DNA of 46,750 bases from positions 7,191 to 53,940 of the forward strand of contig NW_014013585.1 in NCBI RefSeq assembly GCF_000611645.1, in the 5' to 3' direction. The DNA is from Monoraphidium neglectum. Lineage: Eukaryota; Chlorophyta; Chlorophyceae; Sphaeropleales; Selenastraceae. Under the pieces are notes generated by a model. It was given only the letters and a program-made list of their open reading frames with translations. It was not told the DNA's origin and made no database searches. Positions 13,201 to 24,118 of this stretch are shown here, one piece after another; position 1 is the stretch's first letter, and the number at the start of each line of letters is the position of its first letter. The position numbers were made by a program, and so were the translations under genes.

Positions 13201-13681
13201 TTCTTGTCTGAGATGTGCGCCAAAGACGCGCATGGCCTCACATCTCTCGTAAGGTGTTTAGCGGACGACTATCCATCCTTTGATCGCATGTATGTGCAGT
13301 CTGTATATAGCTGACGTCTGTAGATACCATCACCATCATCCATCAAAGCAGCCAAACTGTTGCTCAATAGTCTCTCTGGTACACACACTTCTGCCCCACA
13401 GGTTTTTGGAGCGCGTCTTTGCGCCTGAGCCGCAGCGCGCTGCCGGTTCCCCAAAGGAGCAGCGTGTGGCCCCTGGGCCACACCTCTCGGACCTTCCGGC
13501 GTCCCCTTCTCCTGAGCCTGGCGCCAACCCCGCAGGCGTCAGCGGAGGCGGCACGGGGCGCCGCCGCGTGGGCGGAGCGGGGCAGGGCCTGCTGCGGGGC
13601 CTGAAGGGCGCCCTTCTCGGCCGCCCTGCCGGCCGGCCGCACCCAGGGATGCGGGCAACAGGGCATGGCGACCGTGATTAG
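10274..13681 (+). CDS. STL1: STN8/STL1-like thylakoid protein kinase
   Basis: Nine phase-matched exons (10274-10507, 10783-10848, 11093-11239, 11510-11756, 12005-12058, 12223-12239, 12478-12648, 12886-13118, 13402-13681) give 482 residues. The first ~45 are Arg/Ala/Ser-rich, like a plastid transit peptide. Kinase motifs: glycine loop GQGAYSTVF at 69-77, VVLKRVK with Lys93, HRDLKPAN with Asp207, and DLG at 226-228. The diagnostic family block LRSGTNYVP...DPLYCPPELYVLP follows, then a [12 protein letters not shown] segment. STN7/Stt7 and STN8/STL1 phosphorylate LHCII and photosystem II core proteins. The segment after VVLKRVK (GAEEM.EME) and the YCPPELYVLP block fit STN8 better than STN7. I see no membrane helix between the transit region and the kinase domain. 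The last exon adds a basic, low-complexity tail. Confidence 0.85.
12223..12239 (+). other. 17-nt micro-exon in the kinase activation segment
   Basis: The acceptor TTGTAG and donor GTGAGT flank 17 bases that complete a Tyr codon and encode CPPEL, the family's APE-like motif. Phases match on both sides. Confidence 0.8.
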
Positions 13682-14782
13682 TTTGCAGCGATGGCGGGTG
13701 TGGTTGTTCAAACGGCATTGGGATTCACAGGTACTCCTGCAGATACTCCTGCAGATGAACATCGATTTGGAATGCCCTTTTTTCTGGTCACCTCGTGTCA
13801 AGACCAACCCGCATTGGTCTTGACGAGGTACCCATCAGCAGGCTGAGGCACACTGGCATCCAGCCGCGATGCTGAAATAGAGTCAACATGTCATCCCCCG
13901 CTGCATCCACCTCCCGGCCGCTGCCCAGTCTGTACCATCTGAAATCAGGCGACGGCCTTCCCAGTAAGCCTGCAATGGGCTGCCAGATCAGTGCTGCTGC
14001 ATGCGTCGACAGCACCCACTGGACTGTGCACCTGCCTCTTGCCGAGAAGCAAGATTCTTTGCCAGCCATCATAAGCCCCCTTTTTGCCACCAGAACCGTT
14101 CCACAATCATCATTTTCTTGTGTGTTCACAAGGCCTTGGTGGTGCAGTTCCACCTGATTCCCGCTGCTGACCCACTGCACCATGTGGGGTTTGGCGTGCG
14201 ATGCTTTAAGCCAGGAGATGGCTTTGCTGTGTGGCAACGCGTGCTGTGCTGCATGGGCCTTTGCCATCGGCATCAATTGTTTGGTATGATTTACAGGGAG
14301 GCATGCATACACGTTGGTGCTTGCGCACAATCCTGCTTCTTTGCCTTGGTCGAGATTGCCAACATGGCGCCCAGTCTGCATGGAAAGAGAAGATGTAACC
14401 AGCAGATTTGTTCTGGTGTTCTTGCTGGCTGGTGCGCGTGTGCCGCCATATTCCTGATACGCAGAAGCTTTGTGTTTTGAGTAAGTTTTGTCATGTGTGT
14501 GTTTTGAACCTCATGCATGCCACAGGGTTGGCCAGCACGCGTCTGTTGTATCGATCCACGCCCGCCATATGATGACCACTCTCGTGCCCGGCAGTGCTGC
14601 ATTAGGTCACGGATGTTGACTGCATGCAGCTGCGCAAGCGCCTGAAAGCAACAGTAACACTCTTGGTGCTGCGTACTCACCCTGGGGTTGCATCAGGGTG
14701 CAGTCGGCCACTACGCCAAAACAATGGATTTGCTAAACCGGCTCCACTCAAGCTGACACGCAAGGACTGGCGCAGTGCCCCA
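13682..14782. other. Convergent intergenic region, no supported gene
   Basis: This holds the 3' sides of the kinase (plus) and fibrillin (minus) genes. Two adjacent 12-base copies of ATACTCCTGCAG-like sequence lie near 13733-13755. A minus-strand frame at 13788-14381 is 197 codons but has no family features or splice partners. I see nothing else. Confidence 0.5.
14394..14398 (+). terminator. Possible TGTAA polyadenylation signal for the STN8-like gene
   Basis: TGTAA is the usual polyadenylation signal of green algae. This copy lies about 710 bases after the kinase stop codon, which is long but not unusual for such genomes. It is a motif match only. Confidence 0.25.
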
Positions 14783-16258
14783 TCACTCTGGGCTGCGAAC
14801 AAATATGAACGACCCGCCTGGCGCCTGTGCGCGGCCTATGAGCACGTCGCTGTCAAGGTAGGTCAGGAGGTAGCCCGCGCCCACAGCGCGCCCGGCGGCC
14901 ACCTGCTGCGCGCTGCGGAAGGGAAACCGAAGGTTGAACTGCGTACCACGCCGGGGAAAGGGACAGGGCGAGGAGTAGAGGTTGAGACGCGCGGCAAGAG
15001 ACGGTTGCAGGGGTGAAGTGATGGCGCAAGAAGGGGCGCCGGAGCCGGTGCAAGGGATGGCTCAGAAGCCAAGGCGGGCTGTGAGGGTTGGGTGGCAAAC
15101 ATGAAGACAAGGCAGACCAGTGCTGGAAATGCACGACGCGCATAGAGTTTCCAGCCGGACGTTGCAGGGCTGAAGTGCCGCGAACCGCAAGCGCACTGTT
15201 GGCCTCAGCACGAGCAACGGCACCGCATCTGTCTGCACTGCCTCACACATGACCCAAAACACCGCCGCCTCGCCCCAGACTGCCTCCTTCCAAGAGACAC
15301 CCACCTCCTTGATGGCGAGCAGCGCCCGCTGGTTCCACCAGCCGCGCGGCAGCAGCGCCGGCGCGAGCAGGGCCTCCAGCAGCGGGCTGGCGCGCACGCG
15401 GCCGACTTGGGCCTCCAGGAACGTCAGAGAGATGCGCCGCGGGCTGCGGACCTCGTAGCTGCGGGGCGAGGGAGGGGGTGGGGAGAGGAGGGTGAGGCGC
15501 ACAATTTGTGACGGCGCGCGATGGCGTGCGCGGAGGGCCTCGTTGCGGAGGCACCCAGGCTGCCGCGTTGGACTCAATTCTCCGCAGCCGCCCCGAGCCC
15601 TTGCTGCCCCTGCTTTGACCTCGCATGCTTGCCTGCATGCGTGCATGCGTGCGTGCGTGCATGCGTGCATGCAGCGCACACATGCAACGTTCCGTCACCG
15701 CCGCCGCCATCGCTGGCCTGCGCACCTCGCCCCGACCGTGAACGTGACCCCTCCGCTGCCCTGCGTCAGCGGCGGCAGCCCGAACTCGACAATGTTATCC
15801 ACGCGCCCCTCCTCCACGCTTGAGAAGCGCTGGAAGACGTCCCCAACGACCACAGGCGCCGGAAGGCCAGCAGGCAGCAGCGACGACAGGTCCAGCCCCA
15901 CGATCGGGACGACGTCGGCGGCTGTCGTGTACACCAGGCGCCACTTGCCCTCCAGCAGGGCATAGTCCAGCCCGTCCCCTGGCTGCAGGCTCTCTAGGGC
16001 CACCTGTGCCTCCTCCACGTCGCCCCGCAGGTCCTGGGTGGTGTTGGCGCCGCGGCGGGTGTACTCCACCGCCTGCAGCAGCCGCGCCTTCGCGGTCTCG
16101 ACGGACGGCGGTGCATCTGCGGCTGCTGCGAGGGCGGCGACGACGGGCAAGCGGAGAGCCCGGGGGCGGCGGAGGCGCGGCGCCGAGGGGAGGGCGCGGC
16201 GGCCGGCCTGTGGGGCGTAGCTGGTTGAGCACTCTGCTAGGGCGCCCACGCTGCGCAT
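14783..16258 (-). CDS. Plastid-lipid-associated protein (fibrillin/PAP family)
   Basis: Three phase-matched exons (15726-16258, 15305-15458, 14783-14938) give 280 residues. The start at 16256-16258 is the first Met of an Arg/Ala-rich sequence that looks like a plastid transit peptide. The PAP/fibrillin domain begins with an AKARLLQAV helix, then LLEGKWRLVYTTA, VGDVFQRFSSVEEGRVDNIVEF, a VRSPRRISLTF strand, LAPALLPRGWWNQ, and ends in the family's closing motif (GYLLTYLDSDVLIGRAQAPGG). Fibrillins are lipocalin-like proteins of thylakoids and plastoglobules that bind small lipids and help in stress protection. I cannot assign the subfamily. The domain is complete and of normal length. Its start is 437 bases from that of the divergent Sep15-like gene. 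Confidence 0.9.
15635..15673. repeat. GCATGCGT-type tandem repeat in fibrillin intron 1
   Basis: Alternating GCATGCGT/GTGC units form a short alternating purine-pyrimidine tract between exons 1 and 2 of the fibrillin gene. Confidence 0.7.
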
Positions 16259-16695
16259 GGCTGCTCTCGGCGGGGTGCTGGCGATGCTGTCACTGCGGTG
16301 GGCCTGCAGGCGTGGGCGTGGTGCGATTGCACAGCTTGTGTAAGCAAGGACCAGCAGATCATTGCGGGCGCGCACAGGCGCACTGCAACGGCGGCACGAT
16401 CGCAGAAAAGAGCATAGCGGCGCCGACCACGAAGAGCGCAGCACGGCCACATGCAGCGGTGGCGCGGTGTCCTCCTGCAGCTCACCCAAGCGCAAATGCA
16501 GCACGTGCTTCTGCTAAACAGCCACTCAAATGGCCAGCTGTGTCTGCACCAGAAAGCTGTGGGTCACCAGGCGAACGCTCAGTTGATCCACGAGTTTCAG
16601 GTACCGGTATTTGATTGTGTGCAATAGTAGCAACCGTTTTGTAAGTTCAAGTGCAAGTGAGCCGGTGATATTTATTCGGAAACCCCGCAACAAAC
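16259..16695. promoter_or_regulatory. Divergent intergenic region, fibrillin / Sep15-like
   Basis: This 437-base gap lies between two opposite start codons and so must hold both 5' UTRs and promoters. I could not pick out specific elements. Confidence 0.4.
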
Positions 16696-17685
16696 ATGCA
16701 GGCACTCTCGCTGCTGCTCTTGCTGCTCGTTGGTAGCGTAGGCTCACTACATGCGGTGTCAGCCAATGACTGTGACGCCAAGGGGTGAGACACTGCATGC
16801 CAATATTACGGTACAGCCCCGTCACGGCGCTTCGCCGATCGCCGCCGCAACGCCGCGCTCAGATTCGTTGTGCATGCACGATGCAGCGCGGCGACCGGGT
16901 CAGCGGGCGACGCGGCAGCGGTATGTGCGCCCCCACCGCCCCAGTGCTTCAAGCCCTGTCGCGCACCCCTCACACACGCAGCTTCACGGGCCTGGCGAGC
17001 TGCTCTGACTGCGATCTGCTGGGCGAGTACCTGCCAGAGTCCGATGCGCTGCTGGCCGACTGCAAGGCGTGCTGCGTGAAGGACGTGCAAGAGGCGGCGA
17101 AGTTCACAAAGGCCGTCATAGAGCTGTGCCCCTTCAAGCGCGCCGGGCTGCCGCAGGTGCGCCCCTCACGGCGCGCGCGCGGGCGGCAGCGGCGGGGGCA
17201 GCGGGGTGTCCTAGGTATTGCAATGCATCTGGTTTGTGAGGGCCCGCCAACACGACTGCGCCGCAATTCCAGAGGTTGGCTTCGGCAGGGCGGCCATGGC
17301 ACAAAGACGGCGCCGCCAAGCTCCTCTTTGGAGACCTGCAGTCTACGATCAAGCAAGCTGGGCCTACTGGCACGTGCACCTTGCCAGCTCAGCCCTGTCC
17401 CCCCACCGACCGTCACCCAGCACGCCCACCACGTCCCGCCGCCCCAACGCTCCCCTACAGATCGAGGAGTTCATCAAGAAGCAGAAGAAGGCGTTCGGCG
17501 CGGCACTGTCCGTCCGCGAGTACCCCGGCGCCTACCCCAAGCTGGTGCTGTCGGACAAGGCCAGCGGCGCGCACAGCAGCATACGCATCGACAACTGGCG
17601 GGCGTCCACCATCGCAGAGTACCTGCGGGACAAGCTCACGCTGCCGGCGGCGGCGGCGGCGGGCAAGAAGGCCGCAGCGTCGTGA
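16696..17685 (+). CDS. Sep15/SELENOF-like ER thiol protein (no selenocysteine)
   Basis: Three phase-matched exons (16696-16784, 16982-17156, 17461-17685) give 162 residues, the usual family length. A cleavable signal peptide (residues 1 to about 22, Leu-rich) predicts entry to the ER. The Cys-rich part (C26, C37, C40, C57, C60, C61, with SCSDCDLLGEY and CKACC) matches the region that binds UDP-glucose:glycoprotein glucosyltransferase in animals. A thioredoxin-like domain follows (IEEFIKKQKKAF, PKLVLSD, IRIDNW, AEYLRDKL), ending in an Ala/Lys tail. Animal Sep15 has Cys-Gly-Sec; here the site reads ELCPFKRAGLPQ, so one Cys (C79) remains and the Sec position is Phe. The Arabidopsis homologue as I recall it also keeps a single Cys, so this looks like the plant-type form. 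A role in glycoprotein folding quality control is inferred from the family. Confidence 0.88.
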
Positions 17686-18923
17686 TGGCGCGGGCGCGCA
17701 CCGCTGCACATTTGCGATGACCATTTGACCTGTTTCTGTGCGGTGTGTAGTTACCTTGTGGTGCCCCACCTTCGCTGGCTGCTTCGTCTGCCTCTAACCC
17801 TCCCTTGTTTGACATTCAACTGATTGCTGGCAGCCCTTGGTATGTTGGGTGATTACCAAGCGTTCCTAACTCTTGTTCTTGATGTGAAGCGCCAGGCGCC
17901 GACGCGCACTGCGGGCTTTGCAGTGTGTAGACGCACACCACACTGTGAAATAACGCATGGAGAACACCATCAAGTGCTTATTCACTCGCCATCACTGGCG
18001 GCAACTCCAAGCCAGGGCACAGCCGAGAATTGGCACCAGCAGGCGCAGCCCAAAGGGGTCCCGGCGAGGGGGCATGCATGCGCGAGAGGCAGGTACTGCC
18101 AGGTACTGCAGGGGCGCCTATGAAACTTGGGAGGCAACAAAGGACGGGCAGCATGTCAAAGCACGAACAAAATAGACTACAAGAAGCAGAATCGATCATA
18201 CAGGGAGCCGGATGAACCCATGTGCTGGCGCACCGCAGTGGCAGCACACTCATGTCTTGGCAGTTTGTGTGGATTTCGGGGGGCATCGCAGAGCGTGCCA
18301 TCGGAAGCGCTGTTGAATCGCTCCGTGCTGCTGACAGGTGCCATTTCCTCGGTACGCAAGTGCTGTATTGCGTTCGCAAAGGAGGCAAGGGCGCACCCGC
18401 AAGCTGCGCAGCAGGCAGCACGTACCACCGCCCGCGCAGACGACAGACCCGCAGGGCGCACACTCAAGTAACGGGGGAGCCAAGCTGGTCGATCCGGGTC
18501 GGCGCAGGCGAGGCGAAGCAGGCCTGACACACCAGGACCGGGCAGAGCGCGTGCGCCGCGCTCGTACAGCATGCAAGCGCCTGCAGCTGGTCTCGGTGAT
18601 GACATGTCATCATGGGTTAAGGTCGGTCGAAGTACGCAGACGTGCCTTCGTGCGGTCGGAGCTCGTGGTCAAATGTAGGGAGGCTTCCCCAATACGAATG
18701 TCGAATGTGGCCAGAGCCGGCCATCGATGCCGCGACGCCTGCAAACTTGCGGGTTAGGAATACGTGCTGCCTCCTGCTGAAATGAGGCTTGGCGCTGGGA
18801 TGCATGGCGCCGGGAGGCTTGGCGCCGAGGCGCCTTTTCGGCGGTCGGGGGCCTTGACAAACACATGAATGCGGAAAGCTGGCATGGTTCACCTCCCCGT
18901 CATTGTATTATTCTGCAAAGTGA
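17686..18923. other. Convergent intergenic region, no supported gene
   Basis: This 1.24 kb lies between the stop codons of the Sep15-like gene (plus) and the next gene (minus). Frames here are short and overlap on both strands, with no recognisable domain. It is likely 3' UTR on both sides. Confidence 0.5.
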
Positions 18924-21900
18924 TCACACGAGCAGTGTGGCTGGCTCAGAGATTGGGGCGCCCTTGACCACCTGCCCATCCGCGCGCACGCCCGCTGCGC
19001 CCCTCTCCGCCCCGTCCACATCCATCTCCACTGCCTGCGCCTCTGCGCCCGGCACAGCGCCCCCAGCAACAACGCCCGCGCCCTCGCCGCCGGCCCGGCT
19101 GTCAAGCCCGTCCGCGGACAGCGCGACCAGGCTGTCGATGCGGCGCGCGAGCGCGGGGTTGGCGAGGCGTGTGAGCGCGTTGGCGGCAACGGCGGCGCCG
19201 GCCCTGAGCTCCAGCACCTCGTCCTCCAGGGAGCGCGCGGCCAGCAGCATCTGGGTGGTGTGTGCGGGGGTTGGCAGGATCGCGGGAGGAGATTGCGAGA
19301 GCGTACGCTAGGAGTGGGAGGAGAAGAGCAGAGGCCTGCCAGCGGGGTACTTCAAGGCGGGCGAGCAGGAGCGAAGCAGGCCTGCGCGTGAGCGCGCCCC
19401 TGGCGGAGCAGCTCAGCGCAGCGCACAGCAACGGGCGCGGACGCCGCAACAGAGCACCTAGCAAAGCACAGCAGAGGGTCGCACCTGCTGCAGACGCTCC
19501 AGGGTATCGCACAGCCTGGCCCTTGTGGATGGGTCGCCGCCAACAGCCTGGCGCTTCGCCTCGGCCTGCTCCTGCGCCGCTGCAGCCGCCGGTAAGGCAA
19601 AGGAAGGCGGCTTGGGGGCGGGGGCCGGGCGCTCCGTGGCCAGTGCGGGTGCAGATGGCGCCCGCACCGGAGCCAGCGCCGGCGACACGTGCGCTGCTGC
19701 GACTGCAGAGGCCCCGCCAAGAATAGCTGCGGCCGCCGTCGTGTGCATGACGATCGCAGGCGCGGCTGTGGCTGAGGGGGCGGCCGGCTCAGCGCCAGAG
19801 GGGCGCACAGTCGGCGCCTGCTGCAGCGCTACAGGCACATGCATCGCGGCCGGCGTCGGGACCGTAGCCTGGTGCTGGTTGCTGGGCTTGAAGACAGTCA
19901 GCTGGGGCAGCTGCTGGGGCACATGGTCAGTCTGGGCGGGAAGCTGCCTGCTGCAGCCCGGCCTGACGTCCAGGTCCATAGGCTCAGCAGATGCGCCGGC
20001 CAGCACGCCCTTGGCTGGCGAGGGCGGCAACACGCGCGCCGGCAGCTGTGCCGCCCGCGGCGGGGNNNNNNNNNNNNNNNNNNNNNNNNNNNNNNNNNNN
20101 NNNNNNNNNNNNNNNNNNNNNNNNNNNNNNNNNNNNNNNNNNNNNNNNNNNNNNNNNNNNNNNNNNNNNNNNNNNNNNNNNNNNNNNNNNNNNNNNNNNN
20201 NNNNNNNNNNNNNNNNNNNNNNNNNNNNNNNNNNNNNNNNNNNNNNNNNNNNNNNNNNNNNNNNNNNNNNNNNNNNNNNNNNNNNNNNNNNNNNNNNNNN
20301 NNNNNNNNNNNNNNNNNNNNNNNNNNNNNNNNNNNNNNNNNNNNNNNNNNNNNNNNNNNNNNNNNNNNNNNNNNNNNNNNNNNNNNNNNNNNNNNNNNNN
20401 NNNNNNNNNNNNNNNNNNNNNNNNNNNNNNNNNNNNNNNNNNNNNNNNNNNNNNNNNNNNNNNNNNNNNNNNNNNNNNNNNNNNNNNNNNNNNNNNNNNN
20501 NNNNNNNNNNNNNNNNNNNNNNNNNNNNNNNNNNNNNNNNNNNNNNNNNNNNNNNNNNNNNNNNNNNNNNNNNNNNNNNNNNNNNNNNNNNNNNNNNNNN
20601 NNNNNNNNNNNNNNNNNNNNNNNNNNNNNNNNNNNNNNNNNNNNNNNNNNNNNNNNNNNNNNNNNNNNNNNNNNNNNNNNNNNNNNNNNNNNNNNNNNNN
20701 NNNNNNNNNNNNNNNNNNNNNNNNNNNNNNNNNNNNNNNNNNNNNNNNNNNNNNNNNNNNNNNNNNNNNNNNNNNNNNNNNNNNNNNNNNNNNNNNNNNN
20801 NNNNNNNNNNNNNNNNNNNNNNNNNNNNNNNNNNNNNNNNNNNNNNNNNNNNNNNNNNNNNNNNNNNNNCCGCCGCAGCAGAACCGCCAACAGTCGCAGG
20901 CGCGGCGGGCGCGGCGGGTCGGCCCAGCTTTGTAGGCGACGCACGCTGCTGCACGTGCGAAGGGGCTGCGGAATGTGCAGCCTGGTTGTTGGGGCCCAGG
21001 GCGCCTGCACCCCCAGCGGCCAACAGCAGGGAGGGGCGCTGCAGGCGCGAGCGGCTGTCCAGGCCGAGAGTGATGCGAGAGCAGCTGCCGTTGCCGCTGC
21101 CGCCGCCGCTGCGGGGGCGGCTGCTGCCCAGAGCGCCAAGCTGGCCTGGCGCCTTGGCGCCGCCGATGGCGCTCAGAGTCTGCGGCGCGCTGCTGGGGGC
21201 GGAGCGAGGTGCGCACGATGGCTGCTGCTGCACTGCCGGCGCGCGCACCTTGCAGCTGGCCGTCGCTCCGCTGCCCGGGGCCTGCGCGGCAGCCGGGGCG
21301 GGCGGCGCCTGGTGAGGGGCCGATGGCGCCGGCAGCTGCGTCAGCGCTGGCCTGGCAGTGATCTGGCTGGGCTTGGGCGCTGCCGGGATGCAGGCTGGCA
21401 CGGAAGGGGCGGGGGCCACCAGGGGCACCAGGCCCTTTGCCTGCGGGAAGGTGGGGCCCTGGAGCTGCGGCTGCAGTGGCAGTGCCGCGGAGAGCGTCAG
21501 CGCGCGCAGCGGTGCAGCTGCGCCGTCGAGCTGGGCCTTCTGGGCCCGGTCCTGCTGGTGCAGGGGGTGCCTTGTGAGGCCCGGGAGCTGCTGCTGCTGC
21601 TTGCTGGCGTTGAGCGCCGCTGCCCGCTTGGGGCTCACAGTAGGGCCCACCTCCGCTGTCTGAAGCTGGAGCGCCTTGACGCGCGGCGACAGCGGCTTGG
21701 GCAGTGCCAGCGCGGCCCCGGCGGTGCGGGCGATCGCGGTGGCCGCAGGCTGCTCGGCGCTGTGCCCCACCTGGGCCGGCGCCTCGGCCACCGCCTGCGT
21801 GGGCGCTGGCTGCTGGGTCGCTGGCGCGGCGGGTGCAGGCGAGGGCGCCGGCAGTGCGCCCAGGGACAGGCGGCTGGCGGGGCTGGCGTTGTGCTGCTGC

Positions 21901-23597
21901 TGGTCTGCCGTGGGCGTCTCTGGCAGCGCGGCTGCGGGCGCGATGTGCACAGGCGTGGAGTTGAACGCCGGGTGTTCGTCCGCCGTGATGGCGGCACCGC
22001 TGCGAGCAAGATGTGGTGGTAGGTAGCAGGAGGAGTCAAGCCAGCATGAATAAAAGGGCGCTCTTGGACCCGCTGCGCAGGCCGCGTGGTAAACCGGTTC
22101 CAAGTTGCGCTGAAGGGCAGCTCGGCACTGGAGCACGTCTGGCTGCTATGATTAACTTGGTGCTGGCGCATGCCTGCCTGGCCCCTGCCCTCGGAAGCTG
22201 TAACCCCTTTTCGTTCCCCCCACCTGGCGGGGGTGGCCCTGGCCACCAGGATCTCGGGCAGCACTTCAACCGGCTCTGTTGGCGGCGGAGCAGGCCCATG
22301 CACGGCCGGCGCAGTGACCATCCCGTCGTCTTCCGCCTGCTCCTCTGTGCCCTCTAGCGCCATGCCGCCTGCATTGCAGCCGTCCACCGCTGAGATGCTG
22401 CCGTCTCCATCCATGCACCGCTCAGAAGCAGGGTGATCCACAACCATCGTGGTGCCGGCGCTGGCGGCGGGGCTGGCGCTGCGGGCACCCATTGGTGCCG
22501 ACGGGGTGGCGGCGGCACGGTCGGTGGCACCTGCAACTTCCTGCTGCTGCTCGAAGCCCTGTTGCAGCTGATGCCCTTCCTGCTGCTGGTGCTGCTGCTG
22601 CTGCTCCACCTCCTGAGCTTTTTGGTCTTGGCGCTGGGGCGGCGCCGTGGCCGCCTCAAGGGGTGCCGCGTCCACACCAGTGGAGCGCCCGGGGCTGCGG
22701 TTGCCCATGCTGGCGTCTGTGGAGGGCGCTGTGGCGGGGATGATGCCAGAGCTGATGGTGGATGAGGCGCCGCATACTGCGCAAGGGGGTTCACAGGGGA
22801 TTGCAGGACAAGGATGAGGGTGAACGGGCTTACGCTGTGCAATGCAGTCTACCATGCGCGTTGAATTTTCTTGACACTTTGATTGGCTGAAAATGCATGC
22901 ATTCTTTGCCGCCGTCATAGCGCCCATCCAATAAGCCACTCACCAGGTGCGCCGCCTGCTGGCGCCTGGGTTCCAATGGCACTTGGCTCTGGGGAAGCCG
23001 CCGCGGCCACCTTGCCCACGCGCGGCTCATCACCATCGATGACATCATCCTCATCAACATCGTAAACAGAAAAGGGGTTTTCGTCCTCCTCCTCCTCCTC
23101 ATCACTGACTGCAGTATGGGGGATGGGGGATTCAGCGCGTCAGTCAAAGGAGAGGCAGGTTAGGAGCATGTGGCTACTGCTAGGAGGGGCGCGCACCAAC
23201 CATGGGCCGTGTTGATGACCTCAATATCCCATGGCATGGTACCCTCTGCTTACCTGTTGGCTTCTTGGGCGGCGCTGGGGCTGCGGCGGGCCTACAGGAG
23301 GGGACAGCGTGCACAGCACGGGCCGGTCAAATGTGATCGGACAGTGGGGGCCTCAACCTCTGGGTCTCTCAGCCCAGACCTATGCGGCACCCCCCCCCCC
23401 CCCGATTGTTGTTCACCTGATGGTTTTGCCAAATTCTGTCGGTCCTGCCTGCATGGCAAAGCTGCCATTGTCGGTCTCACCCTCACCTGCATGGCGTGGC
23501 GCAGGGAACGAGGAGAGGGCTCAGCATGCGGCAGAGGGGCGGCGTGCGCAGGGGCCCATACGGCCCAAGAAAACTCACCAGGGCCCCAGAGCGTCAT
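18924..23597 (-). CDS. Unidentified acidic and Ala/Pro-rich protein, interrupted by an assembly gap
   Basis: I do not recognise this protein. Seven phase-matched exons (23579-23597, 23417-23444, 23254-23291, 22944-23108, 22224-22776, 19485-21999, 18924-19250) give about 1,214 residues, 268 of them inside N. The N-terminus begins MTLWGPGPTEFGKTIR, then Pro/Ala/Lys, then a strongly acidic block (SDEEEEEDENPFSVYDVDEDD). Exon 5 has a Gln-rich helix-like stretch. Exon 6 is low-complexity Ala/Pro/Gln/Ser, typical of a disordered protein. The C-terminus is more ordered: LCDTLERLQQMLLAARSLEDEVLELR, split by the last intron and probably helical. The N-terminal block and C-terminal helix are the only parts likely to be conserved. 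A nuclear scaffold or chromatin role would be a guess. Exons 1-3 are tiny (19, 28, 38 bases) and are supported only by splice sites and phase. Confidence 0.6.
20066..20869. other. Assembly gap (804 N)
   Basis: A run of 804 N lies inside exon 6 of the minus-strand gene at 18924-23597. The frame on both sides is the same, so the stated length is compatible with one continuous coding exon, although this has a one-in-three chance of happening by accident. The flanking DNA is very rich in Ala/Pro codons, so the missing part is probably repetitive. Confidence 0.98.
23390..23403. repeat. C14 homopolymer in an intron of the unidentified gene
   Basis: Fourteen consecutive C (G on the coding strand) lie between exons 2 and 3 of the minus-strand gene. 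Such runs often carry sequencing length errors, but this one is intronic and cannot shift the frame. Confidence 0.8.
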
Positions 23598-24118
23598 TTT
23601 GGGCGCTCCTGTGGCCTGATCGCTTGTGGCCCTCACAACGCGGGCTTGTAGACAGCCTCACGTACACAGCCGGCACAGACCGCTTTTGATATGACTCGGC
23701 AGGTGACTGTGATAGCCGTGTGGCGATCTGAGGTCCAGGACAACAGGGCCAACAGTGCGCGCGAGATCGGCACTTCAAACTTTTAGGGCCTGATCACACC
23801 GTTTACTAATCCAAGAGGTCTAAATTTACTAGGTTTGCAAAACTGCTCGCCGCGGAACACGTATGGAGGTGATCAAGCAGCGCCCATCAGCCCAGCCCAC
23901 GCAGTTGCTCGGTACCTTCGCCCGTAGCTGCGCTTGCTGCGCTCTTGAAAGCGCTAATATGACCGAAAAAATTCTGGAAGATCAAGATGATTTGTCCCAC
24001 GCAAGCAAGCTGTATCACGGTCGCAGGTGGAGTCAACCACATTCATGGATGCCAGGATTTATAGCAGCACGGGACACAAAGTATGCAAACGGGCGCTTTG
24101 GAGTGATTCCTCATAGCA
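23598..24118. promoter_or_regulatory. Divergent intergenic region, unidentified gene / DHHC gene
   Basis: This 521-base gap separates opposite start codons. It is less GC-rich than the flanking exons. A plus-strand frame begins at 23863 and overlaps the DHHC first exon in another frame; it has no domain and is not supported. Confidence 0.4.

Noticed and set aside
13788..14381. A 197-codon minus-strand frame between the kinase and fibrillin genes
   Set aside because: No family resemblance, biased composition or splice partner; more likely part of the 3' UTRs.
16782..16790. In-frame TGA after the first exon of the Sep15-like gene, considered as a selenocysteine codon
   Set aside because: It lies inside a GTGAGA splice donor and far from the Sec position of the family; splicing removes it in phase.
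19525..22022. Very long plus-strand frames of about 600-730 codons across the N run
   Set aside because: Their length comes from N being read as open codons and from GC-rich antisense sequence. The minus-strand frame has splice partners on both sides and meaningful ends.
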